Positions 44,648 to 53,698 of a stretch of DNA of 64,000 nt are shown one piece after another. Source of the DNA: Mumia flava. Its GTDB lineage: Bacteria; Actinomycetota; Actinomycetes; Propionibacteriales; Nocardioidaceae. Location of the stretch: NCBI RefSeq assembly GCF_002797495.1, contig NZ_PGEZ01000001.1:1674001-1738000 (forward strand), given 5' to 3'. The translations under genes were made by a program, and so were the position numbers. The notes below the pieces were generated by a model that had not been told where the DNA came from, ran no database searches, and saw nothing but the letters and a program-made list of their open reading frames with translations. Each line of letters begins with the position of its first letter. The stretch's first letter is position 1.

Positions 44648-46072
44648 GTGGTCATCGCCGTCGTCGTCGCGTACTTCGCGTTCCTCGTCGTCGTCGGGCT
44701 CCTGGCCCGGCGCCGGGTCAAGGGCTCGACCGACGAGTTCTTCGTCGCCGGGCGAAGTCTCGGCACGTTCGCGAACTCGTGGGCGTTCCTCGCCTCCCTC
44801 GCCAGCGGCGGTTCGGTGCTCGCCACCGTCGGCACCGCGCTCGCGCTCGGCTTTCCCTACGGCGCGTGCCTGCTGGCCGGCGCACCGGTCGGGTTCACCG
44901 TCGCGTCCATCCTGGTCGCGCGTCCGCTGCGCCGACTCGGCCGCTACACCGTGCCGGACTTCTTCCGGTGGCGCTACCGCAGCCGACTGATCTCCTGGCT
45001 GCTGCCGATCCTCATCGTCGTCGCGTCGAGCGCCTACATCGTGGCGCAGATGAAGGGCGCGAGCCTCGTGGCCTCGTCGGTGCTCGGGATCGACTACAAG
45101 TGGGGGCTGTGGGGCGCCGGCATCGTCTTCATCCTCTACGTGTCGATCGGAGGATTCCTGTCGGTGACCTGGAACGACATCTTCCAGGGCATCCTCATGT
45201 TCTCCGCCATCGTCGGTTTCTCGATCGCCGTCCTCTCCGCGATGGACGGGTACGGCGCGTCGTACGAGGCGATGCACGACGGCTTCCCGCAGCTCGGCGA
45301 GTTCGCCGCACTCCCGATGGCCTCGTACATCGGCGGGTTCCTGACCTGGGCGGTCGCGATCTCGGTCCTGCCGCACGTGATCATGCGGGTCTACTCCGCC
45401 CGCAGCGCACGGTCGGCGCGGGTGTCCCTGAACAACGCGATGCTCATCTACGCCGTCATGATGCTGCTCAGCGCGCTCGTGCTCGTCCCCGGCGCCGCGG
45501 CCCTGCTGGAGGACATCGACCTCAGCAACCCCGACGCGCTCTTCTTCGCGCTGTCCGAGGCCGTCCTGAACCCGCTGATGCAGGGCGTCGTCGCCGCCGC
45601 GGTCCTCGCCGCGATCATGTCCACGACGGCCGGCCTGCTGATGGCCTGCAACTCGGCGATCGCTCACGACCTGTACGGGACGCTGATCCGGCCCCAGGCG
45701 AGCGAGCGCGAGGTCCTGCGCGTCGCCTCGATCGCCACCTGGGTGGTCGGACTGGGATGCACCGCGATCGCGATGAACCCGCCGGAGATGCTGATCGTCC
45801 TGTACACCGCCGCTGTGGGCCTGCTCGCCGCTTCGTGCTTCGCGCCGATGGTGCTGGGCATCTGGTGGAGCCGTACGACCACCGCCGGCGCCGCGGCCGG
45901 CATGCTCGGCGGCGCACTCGCCTTCGGGATCGCGTTCGTCGGGTTCGACATGCCGACCTCGAGCGAGATCCTCGTCGGTCTTCCCCTGTCGTTCGTGCTG
46001 ACGATCGGGGTCAGTCTGACCACGCGCGAGGTCGAGGGCGCGCGCGAGGAGGAGCCGGCGGTCGCCGCGTGA
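44648..46072 (+). CDS. Sodium:solute symporter (SSS family)
   Basis: 474 aa with about 13 membrane helices. RRRVKGSTDEFFVAGRSLGTFANSWAFLASLASGGS is the SSS N-terminal signature, and the Na+-site helix reads AAVLAAIMSTTAGLLMACNSAIAHDLY. Family members take up acetate, pantothenate, proline or other organic anions. With an acyl-CoA ligase and a carboxylase close by, a carboxylic acid is the likely substrate (inference). The GTG is preceded by GAGGAG from the upstream gene. A strong bidirectional terminator follows. Confidence 0.92.
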   Translation: MVIAVVVAYFAFLVVVGLLARRRVKGSTDEFFVAGRSLGTFANSWAFLASLASGGSVLATVGTALALGFPYGACLLAGAPVGFTVASILVARPLRRLGRYTVPDFFRWRYRSRLISWLLPILIVVASSAYIVAQMKGASLVASSVLGIDYKWGLWGAGIVFILYVSIGGFLSVTWNDIFQGILMFSAIVGFSIAVLSAMDGYGASYEAMHDGFPQLGEFAALPMASYIGGFLTWAVAISVLPHVIMRVYSARSARSARVSLNNAMLIYAVMMLLSALVLVPGAAALLEDIDLSNPDALFFALSEAVLNPLMQGVVAAAVLAAIMSTTAGLLMACNSAIAHDLYGTLIRPQASEREVLRVASIATWVVGLGCTAIAMNPPEMLIVLYTAAVGLLAASCFAPMVLGIWWSRTTTAGAAAGMLGGALAFGIAFVGFDMPTSSEILVGLPLSFVLTIGVSLTTREVEGAREEEPAVAA

Positions 46073-46105
46073 GGTGACCGCCGTCCGGGGCGGGGGCCCG
46101 GACAC

Positions 46106-46144
46106 CGAAGGGCCCGCGGTGGAGCATCCACCGCGGGCCCTTCG
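46106..46144. terminator. Bidirectional hairpin terminator
   Basis: CGAAGGGCCCGCGGTGG pairs perfectly (17 bp) with CCACCGCGGGCCCTTCG around AGCAT. It lies between the convergent symporter and ligase genes. Confidence 0.88.
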
Positions 46145-46166
46145 TCGTGTCGCCAGCAACCGCGCG

Positions 46167-47795
46167 TCAGCGCACCGCGACCGCCTCACGCGCCGCCTCT
46201 GCGAGCTCGTTCTTGCGGATCTTGCCCGTCGCCGTCATCGGGAAGGCGTCGATCACCGAGACGACGGGGACCTTGTAGCCGGCCATGTTCTCGCGCGCCC
46301 ACGTGGTGAGAGTCGCGGCGTCGACCGGCTCTCGCACGGTCACGAACGCCACCGGGCGCTGGCCGGTATCGGGGTCGTCGGTCGGCACGACCGCCGCCGA
46401 GTCCACCGCCGGGTGCTGCGCGAGCATCATCTCGATCTCCGCCGGGAAGACGCTCATCCCCTTGACCTTGATCATCTCCTTGGCGCGCCCCAGGTAGTGC
46501 AGGCACCCCTCCTCGTCGAACCGCCCGTTGTCGCCGGTGTGGATCCACCCGTCGCGCAGCTGCGCAGCGGTCGCCTCGGGGTTGTTCCAGTAGCCGGTCG
46601 TCACCGACGGGCTGCGCACGATGATCTCGCCGACCTCGCCGATCGGGAGCGGCTCGGCCGTCTCGAACGACACGACGGCGATGTCGGTCCCGGGCACCGG
46701 GACGCCGCAGAACACCGGCTCGGCCCGCAGGTCGTGGTCGTCGGCGGCGAACCCGTACGGCACGCAGTCGATCGTGTGCGTCTCGGTCATGCCGTACGAC
46801 GACTCGCGCAGCACCGACCCCGGCACCGCCTCGGCCCAGCGGGCCCTCACCTCCGGCGTGAGCTTGCGGATGAACGAGACCGCCTGCGGATCGGACAGCG
46901 AGCTCAGGTCGCGCTCCGGCATCTGCGGGTGGTCCAGCAGCTCGAGGTAGTTCTCGACGGTGCCCACGACGACCTTCACGCCGTGCCGCTCGATCGACTC
47001 GAGCACCGCGGTCGCGTCCCAGCGCGGCATCAGCACGACCGTTCCTCCGAGCACGATCGGCAGCAGGATCCCGAGGTCCTCCCCGGCGATCCAGAAGATC
47101 GGCAGGTAGCAGAGGCTCACGTACCCGGCCCCCGGCTCGTATCCGGCCGCGCCGGCAGCGCTCGCGGCGGTGTAGACCATGTGCCGCTGGGTGTGCTGAC
47201 AGCCCTTCGGCAGACCGGTGGTGCCACCGGTGTAGTTGAGCGCAGCGAGGGCGTCCAGGTCGTCGGCACGCCCGTCGTACGGCTCGACGGCCAGCGCCTC
47301 GCCCCACTCGGGACCGTCGACGAGCAGCAGCGGAACGTCGCCGATCCGGTCGCGCGCCCGGTCGACGGTCGCGGACAGCGCGGTGCTGGTGACGATCACC
47401 CGCGGCGTGCTGTCGTTGATCTCGTAAGCCAGCTCGGCCGGCTGGAACATCGGGTTGACCGGCACGTGCACGGCACCCAGCCGCAGGATCGCGAGGAACG
47501 CGACCACGAACTGCGGACTGTTGCCGAGGTAGACCGCGACCCGGTCGCCGGCGCCGACCCCGTGGCGGTGCATCCACCCGGCGAGCCGGCGGTGCGCGTC
47601 GTCCAGGTCGGCGTACGTGAGCGTGTCGTCGCCGAACACGATCGCCGGCCGTCGCGGGTCCGTCCTCGCCCAGTGCTCGACGTGCGCCGGCAGCACGACC
47701 TCGCCGAGCGGGTACGCGACCTCGCGCGGGGTGTCCGCGGGCCGCACGCGCTCCTGCCGGGCGCGCAGGTCGGCGAGGTAGGTCTCCAGGTCCAT
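46167..47795 (-). CDS. AMP-dependent acyl-CoA synthetase / ligase
   Basis: 542 aa. P-loop LNYTGGTTGLPKGCQHTQRH, A5 region SSYGMTETHTIDC, hinge GWIHTGDNGRFDEEGCLHYLGRAKEMIKVKG and catalytic Lys in PMTATGKIRKNEL. It makes an acyl-CoA from a free acid; the chain type cannot be told. AAGGAG lies before the ATG at 47795. It is downstream of the carboxylase gene on the same strand, separated by the 43-bp repeat array; co-transcription would mean reading through the array. Confidence 0.92.
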   Translation of the reverse strand: MDLETYLADLRARQERVRPADTPREVAYPLGEVVLPAHVEHWARTDPRRPAIVFGDDTLTYADLDDAHRRLAGWMHRHGVGAGDRVAVYLGNSPQFVVAFLAILRLGAVHVPVNPMFQPAELAYEINDSTPRVIVTSTALSATVDRARDRIGDVPLLLVDGPEWGEALAVEPYDGRADDLDALAALNYTGGTTGLPKGCQHTQRHMVYTAASAAGAAGYEPGAGYVSLCYLPIFWIAGEDLGILLPIVLGGTVVLMPRWDATAVLESIERHGVKVVVGTVENYLELLDHPQMPERDLSSLSDPQAVSFIRKLTPEVRARWAEAVPGSVLRESSYGMTETHTIDCVPYGFAADDHDLRAEPVFCGVPVPGTDIAVVSFETAEPLPIGEVGEIIVRSPSVTTGYWNNPEATAAQLRDGWIHTGDNGRFDEEGCLHYLGRAKEMIKVKGMSVFPAEIEMMLAQHPAVDSAAVVPTDDPDTGQRPVAFVTVREPVDAATLTTWARENMAGYKVPVVSVIDAFPMTATGKIRKNELAEAAREAVAVR

Positions 47796-47811
47796 ACGTT
47801 CTCCTTCGGGT

Positions 47812-48038
47812 GGGTCTCGATCACTCGCTGCGCTCGCGCCTCGACCGGCGGACGGGGTCTCGATCACTCGCTGCGCTCGCGCCTCGACCGGCGGACGGGG
47901 TCTCGATCACTCGCTGCGCTCGCGCCTCGACCGGCGGACGGGGTCTCGATCACTCGCTGCGCTCGCGCCTCGACCGGCGGACGGGGTCTCGATCACTCGC
48001 TGCGCTCGCGCCTCGACCGGCGGACGGGGTCTCGATCA
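47812..48038. repeat. TCGA-family element, 43-bp tandem array
   Basis: Five identical 43-bp units begin at 47812, 47855, 47898, 47941 and 47984 and a sixth, truncated, at 48027. Each has GGGTCTCGATCACTCGCTGC, then GCTCGCGCCTCGACC. The last copy runs into and supplies the TGA stop codon of the carboxylase. The units are contiguous, with no unique spacers. Confidence 0.95.
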
Positions 48039-51000
48039 CCAGGTGTCGATGTAGCCACGCCCCGGACGGTCGTCGACGGGCTCGGCGCCGAGCGTCGAGA
48101 TCAGCCACCGGCGTGTGTCGGCGGGGTCGATCACGTCGTCGAGCTCCCCGGTCATCGCGGCGTTCAGCGCCTTGCCGGCCTCGTAGTGCTGGGCGACGAG
48201 CTCGTCGTAGCGAGCACGCCTCGCCTCGGGGTCGTCGATCGACCCGAGCTCGCGGGAGTAGCCCAGCCGGACCGCGCCCTCGAGCCCCATCGGTCCGATC
48301 TCGCCGGTCGGCCACGCGAGCGTCGCGACCGGCTTGTGGAACCCGCCACCCGCCATCGCCTGGGCACCGAGCCCGTACGCCTTGCGCAGCACGACGGTCG
48401 TGATCGGGACCCGCAGGTGCGAGCCGATCACGAACAGCCGGCTGAAGTGCCGCACGGTCGCGGTCCGCTCCGCATCCGGCCCGACCATGAAGCCCGGGGT
48501 GTCGCAGAGCGACACGATCGGCAGCCCGTGCGCGTCGCACAGCTGGAGGAACCGCGCCATCTTGTCCGCACCGTCGGCGTCGATCGCGCCGCCGAGATGC
48601 GCGGGATCGTTCGCGACCAGGCCGTACGGCCGTCCCTCGATCCGGACGAGCGCCGTCACGATCGGCGTCCCGAACTCCCGCCGCAGCTCGAGCACCGAGT
48701 CGACGTCGGCGAGCGTCTCGATCACCTCGCGCACGTCGTAGACCCGCAGGCGGTTCTCGCCGATCACGTGCCGCAGCGCACGCTGGTCGGGCGCCGCCCA
48801 GCTCCGTACGGGCCCTTGGAAGTACGACAGGTAGCGCTGCGCGACGGCGACCGCCTCGGCGTCGTCGTCCACGAGCACGTCCACCACACCGTTCGGGCCC
48901 TGCACCGACATCGGCCCGACCTCCTCGGGCGCGTACGTCCCGAGACCACCGCCCTCGATCATCGCGGGACCGGCCATCCCGAGGGTCGAGTCCCGGGTCG
49001 CGATGATCACGTCGCAGCACCCCAGCAGCGCTGCGTTGCCCGCGAAGCACCGACCGGTCAGGACGCCGACCGTCGGCACCGTCCCGCTCAGCGACGCCAT
49101 CGCGCTGAAGGTCCCGACGTCGAGCCCGGCGGTGTGCACCGGCGTCGTGTCGGTGTCGCCCGGACGTCCGCCGCCGCCCTCGGTGAAGAACACGACCGGG
49201 ACCTCGAGGCGCTGTGCGACGGCGAGCATCCGGTCGGTCTTCTTGTGGCTGAAGAAGCCCTGGGTGCCGGCGAGCACGGTGTAGTCGTAGGCGAGGACCG
49301 CGACCTGCCCGGTCTGCTCGCCGACCTCGGCCGCGTTCACCGTCGCGAGCCCGGTGACGATCCCGTCGGCGGGCGTGCTGCGGATCAGGTCGTCGAGATC
49401 GCGGCGGGTCCGCTGCGCGGCGACCGGCAGCGCGCCGTACTCGACGAACGAGCCGTCGTCGCACAGGTCGTCGACGTTCTCCCGCGCCGTGCGGTGCCCG
49501 AGCGCGTGCCGCTTGGCGACGGCCTCCGGGCGGGCGTCGTCGCGCGTCAGACGGTGCCGCTCGTGGACCTCGGCGAGATCCGGCCGTACGTGGTCGGGCG
49601 CGTGGCGCGCCGCAGCCGTACCGGCGGCGGCCACCACCTCGCCCGGCTCGACGGTCGCGAGCGCGGCGCCGTCGACGACCTGGTCGCCGACCTCGACCTG
49701 CACCTCGCGGACGATCCCGTCGTACGGAGCCGCGACCGGGTGCTCCATCTTCATCGACTCGAGCACGACCAGCGGCGTGCCGGCCGAGACCTCGTCGCCG
49801 ACCGCGACCTCGACCGCGACGACGGATCCCGGGAACGCCGCGGTCACCACCTCCCGGCCCGATTCGACGGCGTGTCCACCTGATCCACTCACCGACTCGG
49901 TGGACTTCGCGCCGGATCGGGGGCGCGGGGTGCGAGCGTCGACCAGATCGGTGGTGGCCTGGCCGGAGGTGACCGCGGGGTCGGCGAGGAGGCTCCTGAG
50001 GAGAGGCAGGTTGGTCTCGATGCCCGTGACGTCCGTCCGCTCGGCGAGCTCGAGCGCGGCGGCGCAGGCGTGCGCGAACGTGCCGGTCGTCGTGACCACG
50101 ATCTTCGCGAGCAGCGGGTCGTAGCCGGGCTCGACCACGGTGCCGGAACGGACGTGCGTGTCGACCCGCACGTCCGGCTCGTCGGGCACCGCGAACCGCT
50201 CGACGGTCCCGGCGCTCGCGACCACCGACCCGTCGGCGGCGTACCGCTCGGCGTTCACCCGCAGCTGGATCGCGTACCGGTCGTCGGGCCCCACCACGTC
50301 GTCGGGCAGACCGACCTCGCCGAGCGTGGCGCCCGCGGCGATCCGCAGCTGCGCCGTCACCAGGTCGACGCCGGTGATCTCCTCGGTCACGGTGTGCTCG
50401 ACCTGCACCCGCGGGTTCACCTCGAGGAAGACGTAGCGCTCCGGGTCGTCTGCGTCGACGAGGAACTCCACGGTCGCGAGACCGCGGTACGCGACCGGTT
50501 CGATCAGCGCGACTGCCGCGGCGTGCAGCGCCTTGCGCGTCCGGGGATCGAGCCGCGGGGCGGGGGCGATCTCGACGACCTTCTGGCGGCGCCGCTGGAG
50601 GCTGCAGTCACGCTCGCCCAGATGCACCACACGACCGCTGCCGTCGCCGACGACCTGCACCTCGAGGTGGCGCGCCCGTGGCAGCAGCGCCTCCGCGTAC
50701 ACGGTGTCGTCGCCGAAGCTGCGCATCGCCTCCGAGCGGCACCGCTCGTACGCGCCGGCGACCTCGGCGGGATCGGTCACGGTCCGCATCCCGCGACCTC
50801 CACCACCGGCGGTGGCCTTGATCATGATCCCGCCGGGGTGGGCCGCGAGGAACGCCTCCGCCTCCGTGACCGACACCCCGGCGTCGGTCGCCGCAAGCAC
50901 CGGGACGCCGTGCTCGATCGCGTGCGTACGCGCCCGCGCCTTGTCCCCGAACAGCGCGAGGGTGTCCGGGTCCGGCCCGACGAACCGCAGACCGGCCTGC

Positions 51001-51278
51001 GCGCAGCGTCGAGCCAGGTCGGCGCTCTCGCTCAGGAACCCGTACCCGGGGTGGACGGCCTCGCACCCGGTCGCGACGGCCGCGTCCACGACCGCCTGCG
51101 CGTCGAGGTAGCCCGCCACCCCGTCGGTCGGGAGCTCGACGGACTCGTCGGCCAGCTCCACCGCCAGGGCGTCCCGCTCGGAGGGGACGTGGACCGCGAC
51201 GGACGGCCACCCGAGCTCGGCCAGCGCGCGCTGGATACGGACGGCGATCTCGCCGCGGTTGGCGATCAGGGTCTTCAC
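48036..51278 (-). CDS. Single-chain acyl-CoA carboxylase (BC-BCCP-CT fusion)
   Basis: 1080 aa. Biotin carboxylase: residues 1-450 (KTLIANRGEIAVRI, KATAGGGGRGMR, EVNPRVQVEH). Biotin carrier: about 475-560 with Lys510 in LESMKMEHP. Carboxyltransferase: about 570-1080 (GVLTGRCFAGNAALLGCCDV, VDVLVDDDAEAV, VSLCDTPGFMVGPDAE). One polypeptide thus carries what is usually split into AccA and AccD chains, as in the LCC-type long-chain acyl-CoA carboxylase. Substrate undetermined. GTG 51278 has GGAGG 6 bases upstream. It is divergent from a tetR gene across a palindromic operator. Confidence 0.92.
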   Translation of the reverse strand: MKTLIANRGEIAVRIQRALAELGWPSVAVHVPSERDALAVELADESVELPTDGVAGYLDAQAVVDAAVATGCEAVHPGYGFLSESADLARRCAQAGLRFVGPDPDTLALFGDKARARTHAIEHGVPVLAATDAGVSVTEAEAFLAAHPGGIMIKATAGGGGRGMRTVTDPAEVAGAYERCRSEAMRSFGDDTVYAEALLPRARHLEVQVVGDGSGRVVHLGERDCSLQRRRQKVVEIAPAPRLDPRTRKALHAAAVALIEPVAYRGLATVEFLVDADDPERYVFLEVNPRVQVEHTVTEEITGVDLVTAQLRIAAGATLGEVGLPDDVVGPDDRYAIQLRVNAERYAADGSVVASAGTVERFAVPDEPDVRVDTHVRSGTVVEPGYDPLLAKIVVTTTGTFAHACAAALELAERTDVTGIETNLPLLRSLLADPAVTSGQATTDLVDARTPRPRSGAKSTESVSGSGGHAVESGREVVTAAFPGSVVAVEVAVGDEVSAGTPLVVLESMKMEHPVAAPYDGIVREVQVEVGDQVVDGAALATVEPGEVVAAAGTAAARHAPDHVRPDLAEVHERHRLTRDDARPEAVAKRHALGHRTARENVDDLCDDGSFVEYGALPVAAQRTRRDLDDLIRSTPADGIVTGLATVNAAEVGEQTGQVAVLAYDYTVLAGTQGFFSHKKTDRMLAVAQRLEVPVVFFTEGGGGRPGDTDTTPVHTAGLDVGTFSAMASLSGTVPTVGVLTGRCFAGNAALLGCCDVIIATRDSTLGMAGPAMIEGGGLGTYAPEEVGPMSVQGPNGVVDVLVDDDAEAVAVAQRYLSYFQGPVRSWAAPDQRALRHVIGENRLRVYDVREVIETLADVDSVLELRREFGTPIVTALVRIEGRPYGLVANDPAHLGGAIDADGADKMARFLQLCDAHGLPIVSLCDTPGFMVGPDAERTATVRHFSRLFVIGSHLRVPITTVVLRKAYGLGAQAMAGGGFHKPVATLAWPTGEIGPMGLEGAVRLGYSRELGSIDDPEARRARYDELVAQHYEAGKALNAAMTGELDDVIDPADTRRWLISTLGAEPVDDRPGRGYIDTW

Positions 51279-51306
51279 GCGGGGCCTCCGTGGACGGGGA
51301 GTGGAT

Positions 51307-51328
51307 CCGTTGACACGAGTGTCAACGG
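51307..51328. promoter_or_regulatory. TetR operator between carboxylase and tetR
   Basis: Perfect palindrome with 10-bp arms (CCGTTGACAC and its complement) around GA. It sits in the 71-base divergent gap, 22 bases before the tetR start and 29 from the carboxylase start. It shares the CGTTGAC half-site with the operator at 44402. Confidence 0.78.
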
Positions 51329-51336
51329 GCTCACCC

Positions 51337-51342
51337 TATACT
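51337..51342 (+). promoter_or_regulatory. -10 element TATACT of tetR, leaderless start
   Basis: TATACT ends 7 bases before the GTG at 51350. TTGACA in the operator is 21 bases away, too far for an ordinary -35. Confidence 0.55.
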
Positions 51343-51349
51343 TTCCGGC

Positions 51350-51967
51350 GTGGAAGGCAAGGGCTGGTCGACACGCGTCGACGTCGACCGGGCCGACTCC
51401 GCCCGACGCTCCGAGCTGCTGGCCGCGTCGCGACGGGTGTTCGAGCGGATGGGGTACGGCGCCGCGACGGTCGCCGACATCACCCGCGAGGCCGGCGTCA
51501 GCCGCGCGACGTTCTACGTGTACTTCGCCTCCAAGCAGGAGGTGTTCACCGTCCTCGCCGAGCAGGTCCGCGACGCCTTCCTCGACGCCCAGGCGCTCGC
51601 CGACATCCCCGCCGACGACGTCGAGCGGGTCTTCCGCACCACGATCGGGGCCTACCTCGACGTCGTCGTCGACCATCTCGCGCTGATCACCGTGCTCGAT
51701 CACCAGGCGCTCGAGGACGCCGAGCTCAACGCCCTGTGGTCCGACATCCAGGCCCGCGCGGTCGACCGGATGGCGCGCTACCTGACCCGCGTCTCCGACG
51801 ACGGCCTCGCGCCGCTCGACCTCGCCGCACGACCCCGGTCGATCGCGCTGATGTCAGGCGGGCAGACCGAGTCGTTCGCCGCCCTGGTCAACGCCGGCAC
51901 GGTCTCGCGCGACGAGGCCGTCGAGGAGATGCTCGCGATCGTCCTGCGCGCGATCGGACTGCGCTGA
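51350..51967 (+). CDS. TetR-family repressor
   Basis: 205 aa. The DNA-binding domain (about 18-64) contains ATVADITREAGVSRATFYVYFASKQEVFTVLAEQV. The ligand domain has no specific signature. Position, divergent to the carboxylase with a perfect palindrome between them, implies that it represses itself and the carboxylase-ligase genes, with an acyl-CoA as the probable effector (inference). The GTG follows its -10 by 7 bases. Confidence 0.9.
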   Translation: MEGKGWSTRVDVDRADSARRSELLAASRRVFERMGYGAATVADITREAGVSRATFYVYFASKQEVFTVLAEQVRDAFLDAQALADIPADDVERVFRTTIGAYLDVVVDHLALITVLDHQALEDAELNALWSDIQARAVDRMARYLTRVSDDGLAPLDLAARPRSIALMSGGQTESFAALVNAGTVSRDEAVEEMLAIVLRAIGLR

Positions 51968-51980
51968 CCCGCCCTTCGAT

Positions 51981-52077
51981 GGTCGAGGCCGAGCGGAGCA
52001 ACCTGCCCCGCTGGTCGAGGCCGAGCGGAGCAACCTGCCCCGCTGGTCGAGGCCGAGCGGAGCGAGGATCGAGACCC
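51981..52077. repeat. TCGA-family element, 32-bp tandem array
   Basis: GGTCGAGGCCGAGCGGAGCR begins at 51981, 52013 and 52045; the first two copies continue with AACCTGCCCCGCT and the third with GAGGATCGAGACCCC. It fills the gap between two convergent tetR genes. Confidence 0.88.
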
Positions 52078-52090
52078 CCGAGGGTGCGGC

Positions 52091-52726
52091 TCAGCCGGCA
52101 GGCAGGCGGCGCGGGATGTCGAGCGCGTTGACCCACAGCGTCGTCAGGGTCTCCACGAGCTGGTCGAGGTCCCAGTCGTCACCCAGGACGAACGCGCTGT
52201 AGGCGGTCCGCGACACCATCATCGACAGCGCCGTCGCCGCCAGGCCGGCGTCGACGTCGGGACTCGCCAGCCCGCGGTCCTGGAGCGCCCGGATGCTGCG
52301 TGCGTTGCGCTGCGTGAACGCCAGCCCACGCTCGCGCCGGACCTCCCGGAACGTGTCGTCGATCGCGGCGACCTGATCGAGCAGCCGCATCAGGGCGGCG
52401 TTGCGGCGGTAGGACTCGAGGTACGCCCGGTTGCTCGCCTCGATCACCGCGACCGGGTCGTCGCCGTCGGCGACGTCGCGGACCTGCGGGTGCAGCATCT
52501 CCTCCTTCACCTCGTCGAGCACGGCGGAGAAGATCTCCTCCTTCGACGCGAAGTAGGTGTAGAACGAGCCGGCGGCGGTGCCGGCCTCGCCGGTGATGTC
52601 CGCGAGGCGCGCGTCGAGGAAGCCGTCGCGCTCGAAGACGGTCCGCGCGGCCTCCACCAGCCGGGCGCGCGTGCGGGCTCCGCGGGCCGTACGCGGGAGC
52701 TCCCGCACCGCTGACTCCTCGGTCAC
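52091..52726 (-). CDS. TetR-family repressor
   Basis: 211 aa. Helix-turn-helix region LADITGEAGTAAGSFYTYFASKEEIFSAVLDEV (about 41-73). GTG 52726 has AGGAGGT 7 bases upstream. It is divergent from the SDR-ACAD-ECH-HAD operon, and the palindrome at 52799 lies between them, so it probably controls that operon and itself. Ligand unknown; lipid or acyl-CoA regulators of this type are common in actinobacteria. Confidence 0.9.
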   Translation of the reverse strand: MTEESAVRELPRTARGARTRARLVEAARTVFERDGFLDARLADITGEAGTAAGSFYTYFASKEEIFSAVLDEVKEEMLHPQVRDVADGDDPVAVIEASNRAYLESYRRNAALMRLLDQVAAIDDTFREVRRERGLAFTQRNARSIRALQDRGLASPDVDAGLAATALSMMVSRTAYSAFVLGDDWDLDQLVETLTTLWVNALDIPRRLPAG

Positions 52727-52792
52727 CGCGCCACCTCCTGGATCTGCTGCCGAACCGGACCCGAAGGCCCCGTGAACCGAGGACCACCGGAC

Positions 52793-52821
52793 TTGAAGTT
52801 GAAGCCGGTTTCAAGTATACC
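52793..52821 (+). promoter_or_regulatory. Promoter and nested operator of the SDR operon
   Basis: TTGAAG (52793-52798), 17 bases, TATACC (52816-52821). The spacer holds the palindrome TTGAAGCCGGTTTCAA (52799-52814, 7 of 8 pairs), and wider arms ACTTGAA/TTCAAGT (52791-52816) enclose it. A repressor bound here would cover the whole promoter. Confidence 0.65.
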
Positions 52822-52848
52822 CATGATCAAAGCTTCGGAAGGACAGCC

Positions 52849-53664
52849 ATGCAGCTGAAGGACACGGTCGCCGTCGTCACGGGCGGCGGCGGGGGCATCG
52901 GCGGAGCGCTCGCCGAGCGCTTCGTACGCGAGGGCGCGCGGGTGGTCGTCGTCGACCTCGACCCCGCCGCGGCCCAGGTCGTCGTCGACCGGATCGAGCA
53001 GACCGCGCCGGGTTCCGCGATCGCCCACGGCGCCGACGTCGCCGACCCCGACCAGATCGCCGCGACCGTGGCCCGCGCCGAGGAGGCGTTCGGGCCGGTC
53101 GACGTGTACGCGGCGAACGCCGGCGTCGGGGGCGGCCACGGGCTCGGCGACGAGGGCTCCTGGTCGCTCGCGCTCGACGTCAACCTCCGCGCGCACGTCC
53201 GCGCCGCCGAGGTCCTCGTCCCGCGCTGGCTCGAGGCCGGACGCGGCTACTTCGTCAGCACCGCCTCGGCAGCCGGGCTGCTCACGCAGATCGGCTCCGC
53301 CCCGTACGCCGTGACCAAGCACGCGGCGGTCGGCTTCGCGGAGTGGCTCGCCGTCACCTACGGCGACCGCGGGATCCGCGTCAGCTGCTTGTGCCCGATG
53401 GGCGTCGAGACCGCGATCCTGCGCGCCGGCGAGCAGTCCGGCGACCCGCTCGGCGCCGCCGCGACCCGCGCGGTCACCTCCGCCGGCGACGTGCTGTCGC
53501 CCGAGACCGTCGCCGAGCAGGTCGTCGCCGCGATGGACGACGAGCAGTTCCTGATCCTCCCGCACCCGCAGGTGCTGGACATGTACCGCCAGAAGGGCGC
53601 CGACTACGACCGCTGGGTCCGTGGGATGCGCCGCTACCAGGCCAGCCTGCTCGCCCAGGGCTGA
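52849..53664 (+). CDS. Short-chain dehydrogenase/reductase
   Basis: 271 aa Rossmann enzyme. Cofactor loop [24 protein letters not shown], catalytic Ser in FVSTASAAG and YAVTK. Asp at the end of strand 2 (VVVDLD) favours NAD(H). First gene of an operon with acyl-CoA catabolic enzymes, so a hydroxyacyl-CoA or related alcohol is a plausible substrate. GGAAGGAC lies just before the ATG. Confidence 0.92.
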   Translation: MQLKDTVAVVTGGGGGIGGALAERFVREGARVVVVDLDPAAAQVVVDRIEQTAPGSAIAHGADVADPDQIAATVARAEEAFGPVDVYAANAGVGGGHGLGDEGSWSLALDVNLRAHVRAAEVLVPRWLEAGRGYFVSTASAAGLLTQIGSAPYAVTKHAAVGFAEWLAVTYGDRGIRVSCLCPMGVETAILRAGEQSGDPLGAAATRAVTSAGDVLSPETVAEQVVAAMDDEQFLILPHPQVLDMYRQKGADYDRWVRGMRRYQASLLAQG

Positions 53665-53698
53665 CGACACCGCGCAGACGACACACGAGGAGACACCG

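Noticed and set aside
47812-48038. Possible CRISPR array
   Set aside because: The 43-bp units are contiguous with no unique spacers, and there are no cas genes.
46074-49883. 1269-aa open frame, plus strand
   Set aside because: Antisense to the ligase and carboxylase genes, crosses the 43-bp array, His/Arg/Asp-rich with no fold.
51310-51342. TTGACA...TATACT as a standard promoter
   Set aside because: The spacing is 21 bases, too long; TTGACA is better explained as part of the operator palindrome.
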